This document shows positions 56,975-63,935 of a DNA stretch of 64,000 bases, one piece after another (the stretch's first letter is position 1; the number at the start of each line of letters is the position of its first letter). The notes below the pieces were generated by a model. The model did no database searches. It was given only the letters and a program-made list of their open reading frames with translations, and was not told where the DNA came from. Both the position numbers and the translations under genes were made by a program. Origin of the DNA: Flavobacterium sp. UBA6135 (lineage in GTDB: Bacteria > Bacteroidota > Bacteroidia > Flavobacteriales > Flavobacteriaceae); assembly GCF_002428305.1 (NCBI RefSeq), contig NZ_DIVJ01000014.1, forward strand, positions 50,009 through 114,008, given 5' to 3'.

Positions 56975-57400
56975 ATGAATAAAGAAGCCATTATACAACA
57001 ACTGCCTTACACCAAACCCTTTCTTTTTGTGGATGAAATCATTCATATCGATGCGAATGGGGTGACTGGCGCGTTTACCTTTAACGCCAATTTGGACTTT
57101 TACCGAGGACATTTTAAGAACCATCCCATTACGCCTGGGGTAATTCTAACAGAAACTATGGCACAAATTGGTGTTGTTTGTTTGGGTATTTACCTTACTG
57201 AGAAAGAACATCCTACACAAATGGCTCTGACTTCTTCTGAAATTGAATTTATAAAACCTGTTTACCCAAATGAAACGGTAACGGTTATTTCAGAGAAAAT
57301 TTATTTCCGTTTCGGAAAATTAAAATGTAACGTACGAATGCTAAATAGCAATAACGAAGAAGTTACTCGTGGTACCATCTCGGGAATGCTTGTAAAGTGA
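56975..57400 (+). CDS. Hotdog-fold 3-hydroxyacyl-ACP dehydratase-like protein (FabZ-like)
   Basis: A 141-residue protein of the FabA/FabZ family: PYTKPFLFVDEIIHID near residue 8, YRGHFKNHPITPGVILTETMAQIG near 44 with the catalytic His in the GHF block and the Glu of ETMAQ. It would dehydrate 3-hydroxyacyl-ACP during acyl chain making. It is 6 bases after the type III synthase gene, so the two are translated from one mRNA. Combined with the ketosynthase and ACP further on it suggests a local type II fatty-acid unit. It could instead act directly on a polyketide intermediate. Confidence 0.88.
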   Translation: MNKEAIIQQLPYTKPFLFVDEIIHIDANGVTGAFTFNANLDFYRGHFKNHPITPGVILTETMAQIGVVCLGIYLTEKEHPTQMALTSSEIEFIKPVYPNETVTVISEKIYFRFGKLKCNVRMLNSNNEEVTRGTISGMLVK

Positions 57401-57629
57401 TAAGTTGAAATGGAATTATAGGTATTGAACTTTGAAACTTGAATCACATGGAGACATAGAAAAAAGGAGTTGGAAAGTCCAATTGCTTCGACTATTCGCT
57501 ATTGCTTAGGTCTTTGGTTGCATAGCTATGTTTTACTTTAGTTGAGTGAAACGTCTATCACTTTCTCTAAGAAACTATGACCCTATGTGGTTTAAAAAAA
57601 GCAAACCATTAAGTTAAACTTTTAAAAAA
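57401..57629. other. Intergenic region with an inverted-repeat element
   Basis: This 229-base gap splits the polyketide cluster. Between 57445 and 57590 lies a stretch bounded by imperfect 15-bp inverted repeats (12 of 15 matching: 57445-57459 and 57576-57590) and containing the palindrome CATAGCTATG at 57521-57530. It codes for no protein I can see. It may be a miniature element or a structured leader for the ketosynthase gene. Confidence 0.5.
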
Positions 57630-58904
57630 ATGCAAAACAAACGTGTTGTCATCACCGGATTAGGAGTTGTAGCCCCCAATGGAGTGGGTATTTCTGAATT
57701 CACCAAAGCCATCCAAAACGGAACCTCCGGTATCCGACACGATGCGGAATTGGAACGATTGCAATTCTCTTGCCAAATAACTGGTAAACCGATAATTACT
57801 AATGAAGTACTAAATAATTACTTCACTCCTCTTGAACTCCGTAATTTCAATTCGACAGGCATCATGTATGGCGTAATTGCCGGTATGCAAGCCTGGAAAG
57901 ATGCCGGTCTTTCTTTTGAAATCCAACCCGACCCTGATTGGGATAGCGGCACCATCTTTGGCACCGGTACATCGGGTATCGATAAATTTCGCGAAAGCAT
58001 TTATAAGATTGATAACTTTGAAACCCGTAAATTGGGAAGCACGGCCGTGGCACAAACCATGAACAGCGGCATCAGTGCCTACTTGGCCGGAAAACTCGGT
58101 TTGGGCAACCAAGTCACCACCAACTCCTCCGCTTGCACAACAGGTACCGAAAGCCTTTTAATGGGGTTTGACCGCATTCGTAGCGGACAAGCCAAACGCA
58201 TGTTGGTGGGAAGCACTAGTGATAGCGGTCCTTACATTTGGGGAGGTTTTGATGCTATGCGAGTGTGTACTTTTAAACACAACACCACACCGGAAGAAGG
58301 TTCGCGACCCATGAGTGCCAATGCCTCAGGATTTGTTCCGGGTAGTGGAGCCGGTGCTTTGGTTTTAGAAGATCTAGAATCCGCACTAGCCAGAAACGCT
58401 ACTATTTATGCAGAAGTTTTAGGCGGCACCATCAATTCCGGAGGCCAACGAGGCGAAGGCACCATGACCGCTCCAAATTCCGTTGCCGTACAAAAATGCA
58501 TTACCGATGCCTTACAGCAAACCGGTATTCAACCTAATGCGATTGACACCATCAACGGGCATTTGACAGCCACCTCCAAAGACAGTTTGGAAATCAAAAA
58601 CTGGTCTGAAGCTCTGGGCTTATCCGGAACCAACTTCCCTCCCATCAATTCCCTAAAATCTACCGTAGGCCATTGTCTTTCTGCCGCAGGAAGCATTGAA
58701 TGTGTCGCTACCGTTTTACAACTCCACCACGGGTTTATTTTCCCCAATCGAAACTGTTCGGACTTACACCCTGAAATAGCGGCTCTCATTGACCCTATCA
58801 AAGTACCTCTACAAATGCTGGTCAAAGACCTTACCATCGCTATTAAAGCCAGCTTTGGCTTTGGTGATGTTAATGCGTGTGTTGTATTTAAAAAGTACGC
58901 CTAA
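57630..58904 (+). CDS. Beta-ketoacyl-ACP synthase (KAS II-like)
   Basis: A 424-residue condensing enzyme of the KAS I/II group. Active-site Cys is in NSSACTTGTESLLMG near residue 168; the two His are in NGHLTATSKDSLE near 311 and LKSTVGHCLSAAG near 348, with the conserved Lys. It opens with RVVITGLGVVAPNGVG. The second block is NGHLTAT where FabF-type enzymes have NAHGTST, so substrate or partner choice may be unusual. It would elongate an acyl chain on the ACP encoded 21 bases downstream, possibly to supply a starter for the type III synthase. Confidence 0.92.
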   Translation: MQNKRVVITGLGVVAPNGVGISEFTKAIQNGTSGIRHDAELERLQFSCQITGKPIITNEVLNNYFTPLELRNFNSTGIMYGVIAGMQAWKDAGLSFEIQPDPDWDSGTIFGTGTSGIDKFRESIYKIDNFETRKLGSTAVAQTMNSGISAYLAGKLGLGNQVTTNSSACTTGTESLLMGFDRIRSGQAKRMLVGSTSDSGPYIWGGFDAMRVCTFKHNTTPEEGSRPMSANASGFVPGSGAGALVLEDLESALARNATIYAEVLGGTINSGGQRGEGTMTAPNSVAVQKCITDALQQTGIQPNAIDTINGHLTATSKDSLEIKNWSEALGLSGTNFPPINSLKSTVGHCLSAAGSIECVATVLQLHHGFIFPNRNCSDLHPEIAALIDPIKVPLQMLVKDLTIAIKASFGFGDVNACVVFKKYA

Positions 58905-58925
58905 TTTAGTACCTTAGTAAAAAAA

Positions 58926-59180
58926 ATGAAAAGAGAAGCAATAATTGACCAACTAAAAGTCATCGTAAAACCTTATGTTACTGATGAACAGGCTTTTTCC
59001 AACCTATCGGAAGCCACGGATTTTATAAACGATTTAAAAATTAACTCCGCCAATTTGATTGATGTCATTTTGGATATCGAAGAATTTTTTGCTATTGAAA
59101 TCGACAATACGTCTATGGAGCGTATGATTGATGTCAAATCAGCCATAGAAATTATCACCACCAAACTGGAAGCTAAATGA
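58926..59180 (+). CDS. Acyl carrier protein with atypical attachment motif
   Basis: An 84-residue acidic helical protein. The phosphopantetheine Ser is in LKINSANLIDVILDIEEFF near residue 40, so the usual D-S-L reads N-S-A; the rest of the helix pattern is standard. It lies 21 bases after the ketosynthase gene and overlaps the transferase gene by 4 bases (ATGA). This placement suggests a dedicated carrier for the cluster, activated by its own transferase, distinct from the housekeeping AcpP. Confidence 0.9.
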   Translation: MKREAIIDQLKVIVKPYVTDEQAFSNLSEATDFINDLKINSANLIDVILDIEEFFAIEIDNTSMERMIDVKSAIEIITTKLEAK

Positions 59181-59653
59181 TCGGTAATGATGTTGTTGAT
59201 TTAGACCTTGCAGCCCGTCAAAGTAATTGGCGACGTAAGGGCTATTTGGACAAGATTTTTACCCCTGACGAACAGCACTACATCCTACAAGCTCCTAATC
59301 CCGATACTGTCGTATGGACATTATGGACTAGAAAAGAAGCGGTTTATAAAATCATTCGACAACAAAACGGAATTAGAGGTTTTTATCCGTTACGTATTGC
59401 AACCAAAGATTTTGAAAAGGGAACGGTTCGTTTTGATTACCAACTTTTTTACACACAAACGGAAGTGACAGCAACATCCATTCATACGATTGCTTTATTA
59501 ACTCCAACCTTTGATCAAGTAATCATACTTCCATTGGCTCAGGAGCTTTTTAAAATTGATGAGATTCCTTTTGTGGTGTTTGACGATAAAAAACAGGCGG
59601 TTTCAAAAAGTCATCATGGAAGGTTTGAGAAGGTGGTGATGGTTGGTGGTTAG
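59177..59653 (+). CDS. 4'-phosphopantetheinyl transferase superfamily protein
   Basis: A 158-residue protein with the transferase motifs IGNDVVDLDLA at residue 2 (Asp binds Mg) and WTRKEAVYKI near 51 (Glu and Lys). It attaches the CoA-derived arm to the Ser of an acyl carrier protein, most likely the one encoded just upstream, whose stop overlaps this start. It is of the small AcpS-like size. Its end lies 36 bases before the truncated group II intron. Confidence 0.88.
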   Translation: MIGNDVVDLDLAARQSNWRRKGYLDKIFTPDEQHYILQAPNPDTVVWTLWTRKEAVYKIIRQQNGIRGFYPLRIATKDFEKGTVRFDYQLFYTQTEVTATSIHTIALLTPTFDQVIILPLAQELFKIDEIPFVVFDDKKQAVSKSHHGRFEKVVMVGG

Positions 59654-59969
59654 AGAATATAAAAATAATTATTCTACTTTTTATTGCAAGCATCGCACCT
59701 TTATTTGAACCCGAATTCAAACCCAGCAGTTTTGGATTTAGACCCAACAAAAATGCCCGACAAGCCGTTGGACAAGCACGGGACTACATTCATTCAGGAC
59801 TGAACCACATTGTGGATATTGACCTGAAAAACTTCTTTGATGAAGTTGACCATTGTTTAGTGTTGAATTTGGTATTTCAAAAAGTGAAATGCAAAACCAC
59901 GATGCAACTCATTCGCAAATGGCTTCGAGCACCGATTAAAATCAATGGAAAGCTACGAAAACGAAGAAA

Positions 59970-60015
59970 TGCTTTGCATTCACGAACACCAAAAAAACAA
60001 TAAAAAAGCGTGAGT
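59970..60015 (+). repeat. Short insertion element, type A, copy 1 (46 nt)
   Basis: A 46-nt core inserted between RKRR and KGVPQ codons, with AAA on each side (59967-59969 and 60016-60018). The core starts TGCTTTGCATTCACG, has a central A-rich stretch and ends GCGTGAGT. A 6-bp imperfect stem can form between TTCACG and CGTGAG. Core plus one AAA is 49 nt. Confidence 0.85.
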
Positions 60016-60031
60016 AAAAGGCGTTCCGCAA

Positions 60032-60096
60032 GAGGGCAGAGCGTTAAGAAAATGTCCTGTGGACATTTTTAGCGAATGAGCCAGCCGGCGGGAGGG
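60032..60096 (+). repeat. Short insertion element, type B, copy 1 (65 nt)
   Basis: A 65-nt block inserted directly after the GVPQ codons. It starts and ends with GAGGG and contains the hairpin AAAATGTCC-TGT-GGACATTTT at 60049-60069. It differs from copy 2 at 4 of 65 positions, and the GSPL codons normally present here are lost. Confidence 0.8.
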
Positions 60097-60594
60097 AAAA
60101 AGTCCACTATTGTCAAACATCTTACTCCATCAATTGGATAAAGAAATGACCCGAAGAGGACATAAATTCGTTCGTTACGCTGATGATTTTAGTATCTACT
60201 GCAAGAGCCATAATCAAGCGAAAGCTACGAACGTAGTGATTGAAAAGTTCCTCAAGAACAAGCTCAAACTAACCATCAACAAGGAAAAGAGTGGGATTAG
60301 AAAACCCTCTAACTTTACGTTACTTGGCTTTGGATTTGTGCCCGTTTACAATAAAGGAAGCAAGAATCAATACCAACTCGTGGTAGCCGAAAAGGCATGG
60401 AAAAACCTAAAGATGCGACTCAAAAGTATTACCCGAAAAACCACTCCAGCCAAACTAGAAGAACGTATAACCAAGATAAAGGAAATCCAACGAGGATGGT
60501 TAAACTATTTTCGAGGAACCAATATCATGGGAAAATTACGAGATATCGATGGTTGGCTACGGAATCGCATCCGCTACTGTATTTGGCACGACTG

Positions 60595-60659
60595 GAGGGC
60601 GGAGCGTTAAGAAAATGTCCGGTGGACATTTTTAGCGAACGAGCCAGCAGGCGGGAGGG
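60595..60659 (+). repeat. Short insertion element, type B, copy 2 (65 nt)
   Basis: The second copy of the 65-nt GAGGG-bounded block, with the hairpin AAAATGTCC-GGT-GGACATTTT. It lies after the HDW codons of the maturase. One of its frames is fully open, giving GGALRKCPVDIFSERASRRE, but this joins the maturase in the wrong frame. Confidence 0.8.
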
Positions 60660-60733
60660 GAAAGAAAAAGAAAAAACCTGATTCGATTGGGGGTTGACCA
60701 AGACCACGCCTATGCATGGAGCAGAACTCGAAA

Positions 60734-60779
60734 TGCTCTGCATTCACGAACACCAAAAAAACAATAATAAAGCGTGAGT
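60734..60779 (+). repeat. Short insertion element, type A, copy 2 (46 nt)
   Basis: Same 46-nt core as copy 1 with two differences. It lies between SRTR and KGGW codons. AAA precedes it (60731-60733) and follows it (60780-60782), and the uninterrupted codons would be CGA AAA GGT. Confidence 0.85.
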
Positions 60780-60805
60780 AAAAGGTGGTTGGGCGATTGC
60801 TCAAA

Positions 60806-60851
60806 TGCTCTGCATTCACGAACACCAAAAAAACAATAAAAAAGCGTGAGT
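60806..60851 (+). repeat. Short insertion element, type A, copy 3 (46 nt)
   Basis: Third copy of the 46-nt core, one difference from each of the others. It lies between AIAQ and SPIL codons, only 26 bases after copy 2, again with AAA on both sides (60803-60805 and 60852-60854). Removal of one AAA and the core gives CAA AGT. Confidence 0.85.
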
Positions 60852-60895
60852 AAAGTCCCATTTTAGGAACAACCATTACCTTGAAACGCTTGAAA

Positions 60896-60980
60896 TGCCA
60901 ACCACAAAAAAAGAAATTAATATGGATTTTCCGGGCATTCTATTTGTCCTTTAAAAAACAATAACAAAGCCAAATAAAAC
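60896..60980 (+). repeat. Longer AAA-flanked insertion related to type A (85 nt)
   Basis: An 85-nt block between KRLK and the KGYESL codons. Like type A it begins TGC after AAA (60893-60895), ends before AAA (60981-60983), and contains AAAAAACAATAACAAAGC, close to the AAAAAAACAATAAAAAAGC of type A. The middle is unrelated. It may be a longer relative or a composite. Confidence 0.65.
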
Positions 60981-61039
60981 AAAAAGGATACGAATCCTTA
61001 ACGGAAGTCTACATTCAACTCAACCCATCTCTTTGCGAA

Positions 61040-61117
61040 CCGCCGAGTACGTGACCCGTATGCTCGGTGGTGTGAGAGGCTCTCCCTGTCAGTTTCTGGC
61101 AGGGCAGTCTACTCGAT
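61040..61117 (+). ncRNA. Group II intron domains V and VI (3' end of intron)
   Basis: Domain V is at about 61040-61070: CCGCCGAG pairs with CTCGGTGG (8 bp), a two-base bulge TG, then TACG with CGTA closing a 5-base loop. Domain VI follows, with the stem CCCTGTCA/TGGCAGGG at 61084-61104 and a 3' end CTACTCGAT at about 61109-61117, close to known bacterial intron ends. It overlaps the maturase stop, as in other bacterial group II introns. The 5' part of the intron is missing from the window. Confidence 0.75.
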
Positions 61118-61130
61118 TAGCTGTAGGCCT
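61112..61130 (+). repeat. Inverted repeat, left copy, of the AraC-thioredoxin-SDR-DoxX module
   Basis: The 19-base sequence CTCGATTAGCTGTAGGCCT matches, in inverted form, 17 of 19 positions of 63936-63954. Its first six bases are the presumed 3' end of the group II intron. It ends next to the stop codon of the DoxX-like gene. Confidence 0.7.
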
Positions 61131-61559
61131 TTATGTCCGCTTTGCTTTTAGCATATTTCTTGCTGTCAATATAAGATTTGAAAACGCAACCAATAAAAAG
61201 AATATTGGAATATAAGGTGGCTTAATTTTAAGAGGCAAAACATCTGCTGGCACTTTAGCATGTAAGTGAACATAAACGCCTGTCAACATCATTATAATAA
61301 CTGTAACGAACGAAAAACCTGTCAGAAGATTGTAAAGTTTAGTTGAGATTCTTTGTCTAAAGAGTAAACAAACAAAGAGAGTTGTCCCTACTGCTATTTC
61401 TCCCATGATACCCATAGCGTATGATAGTTGTCCTAATCCACTATTGGCAACTTGAACTGTGTACCACCCTTTAAAAGGGTCTACAAATTTAAGAACTCCG
61501 AACATAAACATTGAAATGGCTAAAAACCAAGAGGATATTTTGATATATTTCATTTTCAT
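61131..61559 (-). CDS. DoxX-like membrane protein
   Basis: A 142-residue protein with four likely membrane segments: ISSWFLAISMFMFGVLKF near residue 7, a glycine-rich second segment with MGIMGEIAVGTTLFVCLLF near 48, a third, and PIFFLLVAFSNLILTAR near the end. This pattern fits DoxX/DUF4345-type small membrane proteins, whose function is unsettled. It is the last of four minus-strand genes with short gaps, so it is probably in one operon with the SDR gene 13 bases upstream. Its stop codon touches the left inverted repeat. Confidence 0.78.
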   Translation of the reverse strand: MKMKYIKISSWFLAISMFMFGVLKFVDPFKGWYTVQVANSGLGQLSYAMGIMGEIAVGTTLFVCLLFRQRISTKLYNLLTGFSFVTVIIMMLTGVYVHLHAKVPADVLPLKIKPPYIPIFFLLVAFSNLILTARNMLKAKRT

Positions 61560-61572
61560 TATATTTTAATAG

Positions 61573-62370
61573 TTATTTTTTAATCGCTCTAAATACTAAA
61601 AACCCAAATGCGTTGGTCAAAAGCCATCTTGGTGTAGCAAACTTTCCTAAAACATCCATGAGATTATTTAAAAACCCAGGTATGATAATTTGATTTTTAC
61701 CTAAAGATTGAAGGGCTTTTTTGACAACAGGCGTAACTTGCATTAAATAAATAGGCAATTTTTTTAAGTTCACATCCTTCATGTCATTTAACATTTCTGT
61801 ATTGGTTAAACCTGGTGACAATACAACAACATCAACACCTGATTTTTTAAATTCGTAATTTAATGCTTGACCAAGGTTTAAAATATATGATTTACTAGCA
61901 GAATAATTTGCAAAGTATGGAATTGCCTGATGTCCGAATGTTGATGATACGAATATTATTCCGCCTTTTTTTCTTTGTATCATTTTATTGCCAAAATGAT
62001 GTGCTAATTGCATTGGAACAATAGCATTTAATCTTAAAACATTTGTTTCCTTTTCTAAATTATTGAAAAGAAAACTTCCATGAACTTCCATGCCTGCATT
62101 TAAAATAGCCATACCAACATTTAAATCCTTCGTTTCCAAAATAATTTTTTCAACGGACCCAATTTCCAGTAAATCTAATTTTATTACTTTGGTTTGTATT
62201 TTAAATTTTAGTTCTAATTTTTCAGATAGATCAAGTAACTTATCATTTCTTCTTGCGACCAATACAAGATTTAATCCTTTAGATGCTAGTTGATTTGCAA
62301 ATTCTTTTCCTATACCAGAAGAAGCACCTGTAATAATTGCCCATGGGCCGTATTTCTCATTAAACATCAT
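61573..62370 (-). CDS. Short-chain dehydrogenase/reductase
   Basis: A 265-residue NAD(P)-dependent enzyme. Classical SDR motifs are present: ITGASSGIGKEFA near residue 13 (cofactor), LNAGMEVHGS near 90, SSTFGHQA near 142 and the YSASK active site near 155. A second methionine at residue 2 is equally possible as start. It lies 1 base after the thioredoxin-like gene and 13 before the DoxX gene. The substrate is unknown. The C-terminal segment is hydrophobic and may associate with membrane. Confidence 0.9.
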   Translation of the reverse strand: MMFNEKYGPWAIITGASSGIGKEFANQLASKGLNLVLVARRNDKLLDLSEKLELKFKIQTKVIKLDLLEIGSVEKIILETKDLNVGMAILNAGMEVHGSFLFNNLEKETNVLRLNAIVPMQLAHHFGNKMIQRKKGGIIFVSSTFGHQAIPYFANYSASKSYILNLGQALNYEFKKSGVDVVVLSPGLTNTEMLNDMKDVNLKKLPIYLMQVTPVVKKALQSLGKNQIIIPGFLNNLMDVLGKFATPRWLLTNAFGFLVFRAIKK

Positions 62371-62371
62371 A

Positions 62372-62968
62372 TTATTTTAAAATTTCTATTAATGGCAAAT
62401 GGTCTCCAATGTTGTTTCCATAGTGAACTGTTGTCAAGATTCCGTTTTCATCAACAAGAAAGTCAGCAGGAATTCTTGAAAGACTACCATCTCGTTTATG
62501 TTTTTTGGAAAACAATTTTCCTCCTTTTTTCATAGCTTGCATAGGTTGTTTCTTGAAAGCTGAACCCAACATTTTCCAAAAAGATTTTTGCACACCATAT
62601 TCTTTATACAGTTTCAAATTCGGGTCGCCAATTATGGGGAATGGCACTTTCGTTTCTGATAAATACTCTTTTAATGTAACATTATCTGATTCATAAATTG
62701 CAATAATCTTGTATCCCTTTGATAGAATACTATCGTAATTTTCAATAAGGTCGTGTACTCTAAAGTTACAAACTGGGCAACCTGCATATCTAAAAAAAGC
62801 AATCATTACTTTTTGTCCCTTGTAATTACTTAATTTTAAAGTGTCGCCATTAGTGTCTATGGCTTCAAAATCCGGGGATTTGTCACCAACTTTTAGTTTT
62901 TGACAGACTGCGTTATAATGAAACAGTAGCAGAAAAAAGGCGAAAGCCATATTTTTTTTTGTAAACAT
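62372..62968 (-). CDS. Secreted AhpC/TSA-type thioredoxin-fold protein
   Basis: The start is set at 62968 (MFTKKNMAFAFFLLLFHYNAVCQ), which gives a signal peptide; an ATG at 63001 or 62950 is possible. About 198 residues with VGDKSPDFEAIDTNGDTLKLSNYKGQ and FRYAGCPVCNFRVHDL near residue 68, the CPVC redox pair of a peroxiredoxin-like thiol protein. It would reduce peroxide or disulfides in the envelope. It is in the operon headed by the AraC-family gene. PRX-like2 proteins have the same form. Confidence 0.87.
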   Translation of the reverse strand: MFTKKNMAFAFFLLLFHYNAVCQKLKVGDKSPDFEAIDTNGDTLKLSNYKGQKVMIAFFRYAGCPVCNFRVHDLIENYDSILSKGYKIIAIYESDNVTLKEYLSETKVPFPIIGDPNLKLYKEYGVQKSFWKMLGSAFKKQPMQAMKKGGKLFSKKHKRDGSLSRIPADFLVDENGILTTVHYGNNIGDHLPLIEILK

Positions 62969-63061
62969 ATCTTGCTTATTAAATTCAAAGCAAAATTGCA
63001 ACTTATGATTAAATATGACTTGGTTATAAAGTCCAAAAAATAGTAAAAGAAGTTCAGTTGT

Positions 63062-63907
63062 TTATTTAAAAACTTTACGTTTTCTGAAATCGGAAGGTGT
63101 TAGATTATATTTCAACCTGAATAGTTTGGTAAAATGGGAAGTGTCGCTAAATCCAACTTCATAACATATTTCACTCACAGAAAAATCCGTTGTAAGCAGT
63201 AGCTCATTAGCCTTTAAAAGTTTTTGCTCTTTTATAAAATTGGCTGGAGTGTCTTTGAAATAACTTTCAAAATCTCTCTTAAAAGCAGATAAACTGCGAC
63301 CGGAAAGCACTGCTAATTCGGGTATAGTAATGTTTGAAAATAGATGTGTCTGAATCACTTCCTTAAAATTTGCTTGTCTCGGTGTAAAAAGATGAGAAAA
63401 TAAACTGATAATATTTTCAGCATTATTGGTTTGAAGCAGTAATAGTATAAGTTCTTTTATTTTAAGTTTCAACAATTCATCGTTCACCAAAGTTGGATTT
63501 TGAAAGTAGAACTCCAAGCTTTCAATAAAATGAATGATGATATCTTGTCTTTCAATTTTTTGAGCAAAGGATTTTTTACCATTGGACTTGATGAAACTTG
63601 GCACTTCGTCTTTGTAAAGTTCTTTCAGAATGTCTTTATGAAGATGTATTGCGAAAATTTCACAAATTTGATTTTCAGATTTTTGAATTAGGTCTGCAAA
63701 ATAGCTACCGCATTTCAGCAGTACACTTTCTGAAACGTAAATATTCAAATTCTCTGTCGAAGAATTTAGTATGCTTTCCCCGTCTTTGATAAATAAAAAG
63801 CAGGCTTCATTTTGAAAAATTGCACCATATCTAAATGGTGTCTTAATGTATAATTTTTCAATTACGCATTTATTGTTTAAGTCAAAATGTTTTCTATCAA
63901 TTATCAT
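63062..63907 (-). CDS. AraC-family transcriptional regulator
   Basis: A 281-residue protein with a non-conserved N-terminal sensor part (about 1-160) and a C-terminal double helix-turn-helix (about 180-278): SNITIPELAVLSGRSLSAFKRDF near 190 and the second helix pair with VSEICYEVGFSDTSHFTKLFR near 247. It would control the three genes downstream on the same strand or a stress gene elsewhere. Its start codon is 28 bases from the right inverted repeat. The effector is unknown. Confidence 0.92.
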   Translation of the reverse strand: MIIDRKHFDLNNKCVIEKLYIKTPFRYGAIFQNEACFLFIKDGESILNSSTENLNIYVSESVLLKCGSYFADLIQKSENQICEIFAIHLHKDILKELYKDEVPSFIKSNGKKSFAQKIERQDIIIHFIESLEFYFQNPTLVNDELLKLKIKELILLLLQTNNAENIISLFSHLFTPRQANFKEVIQTHLFSNITIPELAVLSGRSLSAFKRDFESYFKDTPANFIKEQKLLKANELLLTTDFSVSEICYEVGFSDTSHFTKLFRLKYNLTPSDFRKRKVFK

Positions 63908-63935
63908 CTGTTTGTTTCAGGGTCGGGGTCTTCAT

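Larger units (their letters stand above)
59689..61054 (+). pseudogene. 5'-truncated group II intron maturase (reverse transcriptase) broken by six insertions
   Basis: The frame opens about 59689 with IAPLFEPEFKPSSFGFRPNK, missing roughly the first 100 residues of the usual protein. Then follow DIDLKNFFDEVDH, KGVPQ, SPLLSNILLHQLD, RYADDFSIY with the YADD catalytic box, the maturase stretch IQRGWLNYFRGTN, and LIRLGVDQDHAYAWSRTR, GGWAIAQ, SPILGTTITLKRL and GYESLTEVY to a TGA at 61052-61054. Six insertions cut it (59970-60015, 60032-60096, 60595-60659, 60734-60779, 60806-60851, 60896-60980). Removing the 49-nt copies restores the expected frame exactly. Two insertions of the second kind seem to have cost a few codons (the GSPL after GVPQ, and a few after HDW). 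No other stops or shifts are seen. Confidence 0.85.

Noticed and set aside
60397..60681. Alternative open frame through the second 65-nt element
   Set aside because: It reads the maturase in the wrong frame before the element; only the element itself is open, so it is not an independent gene.
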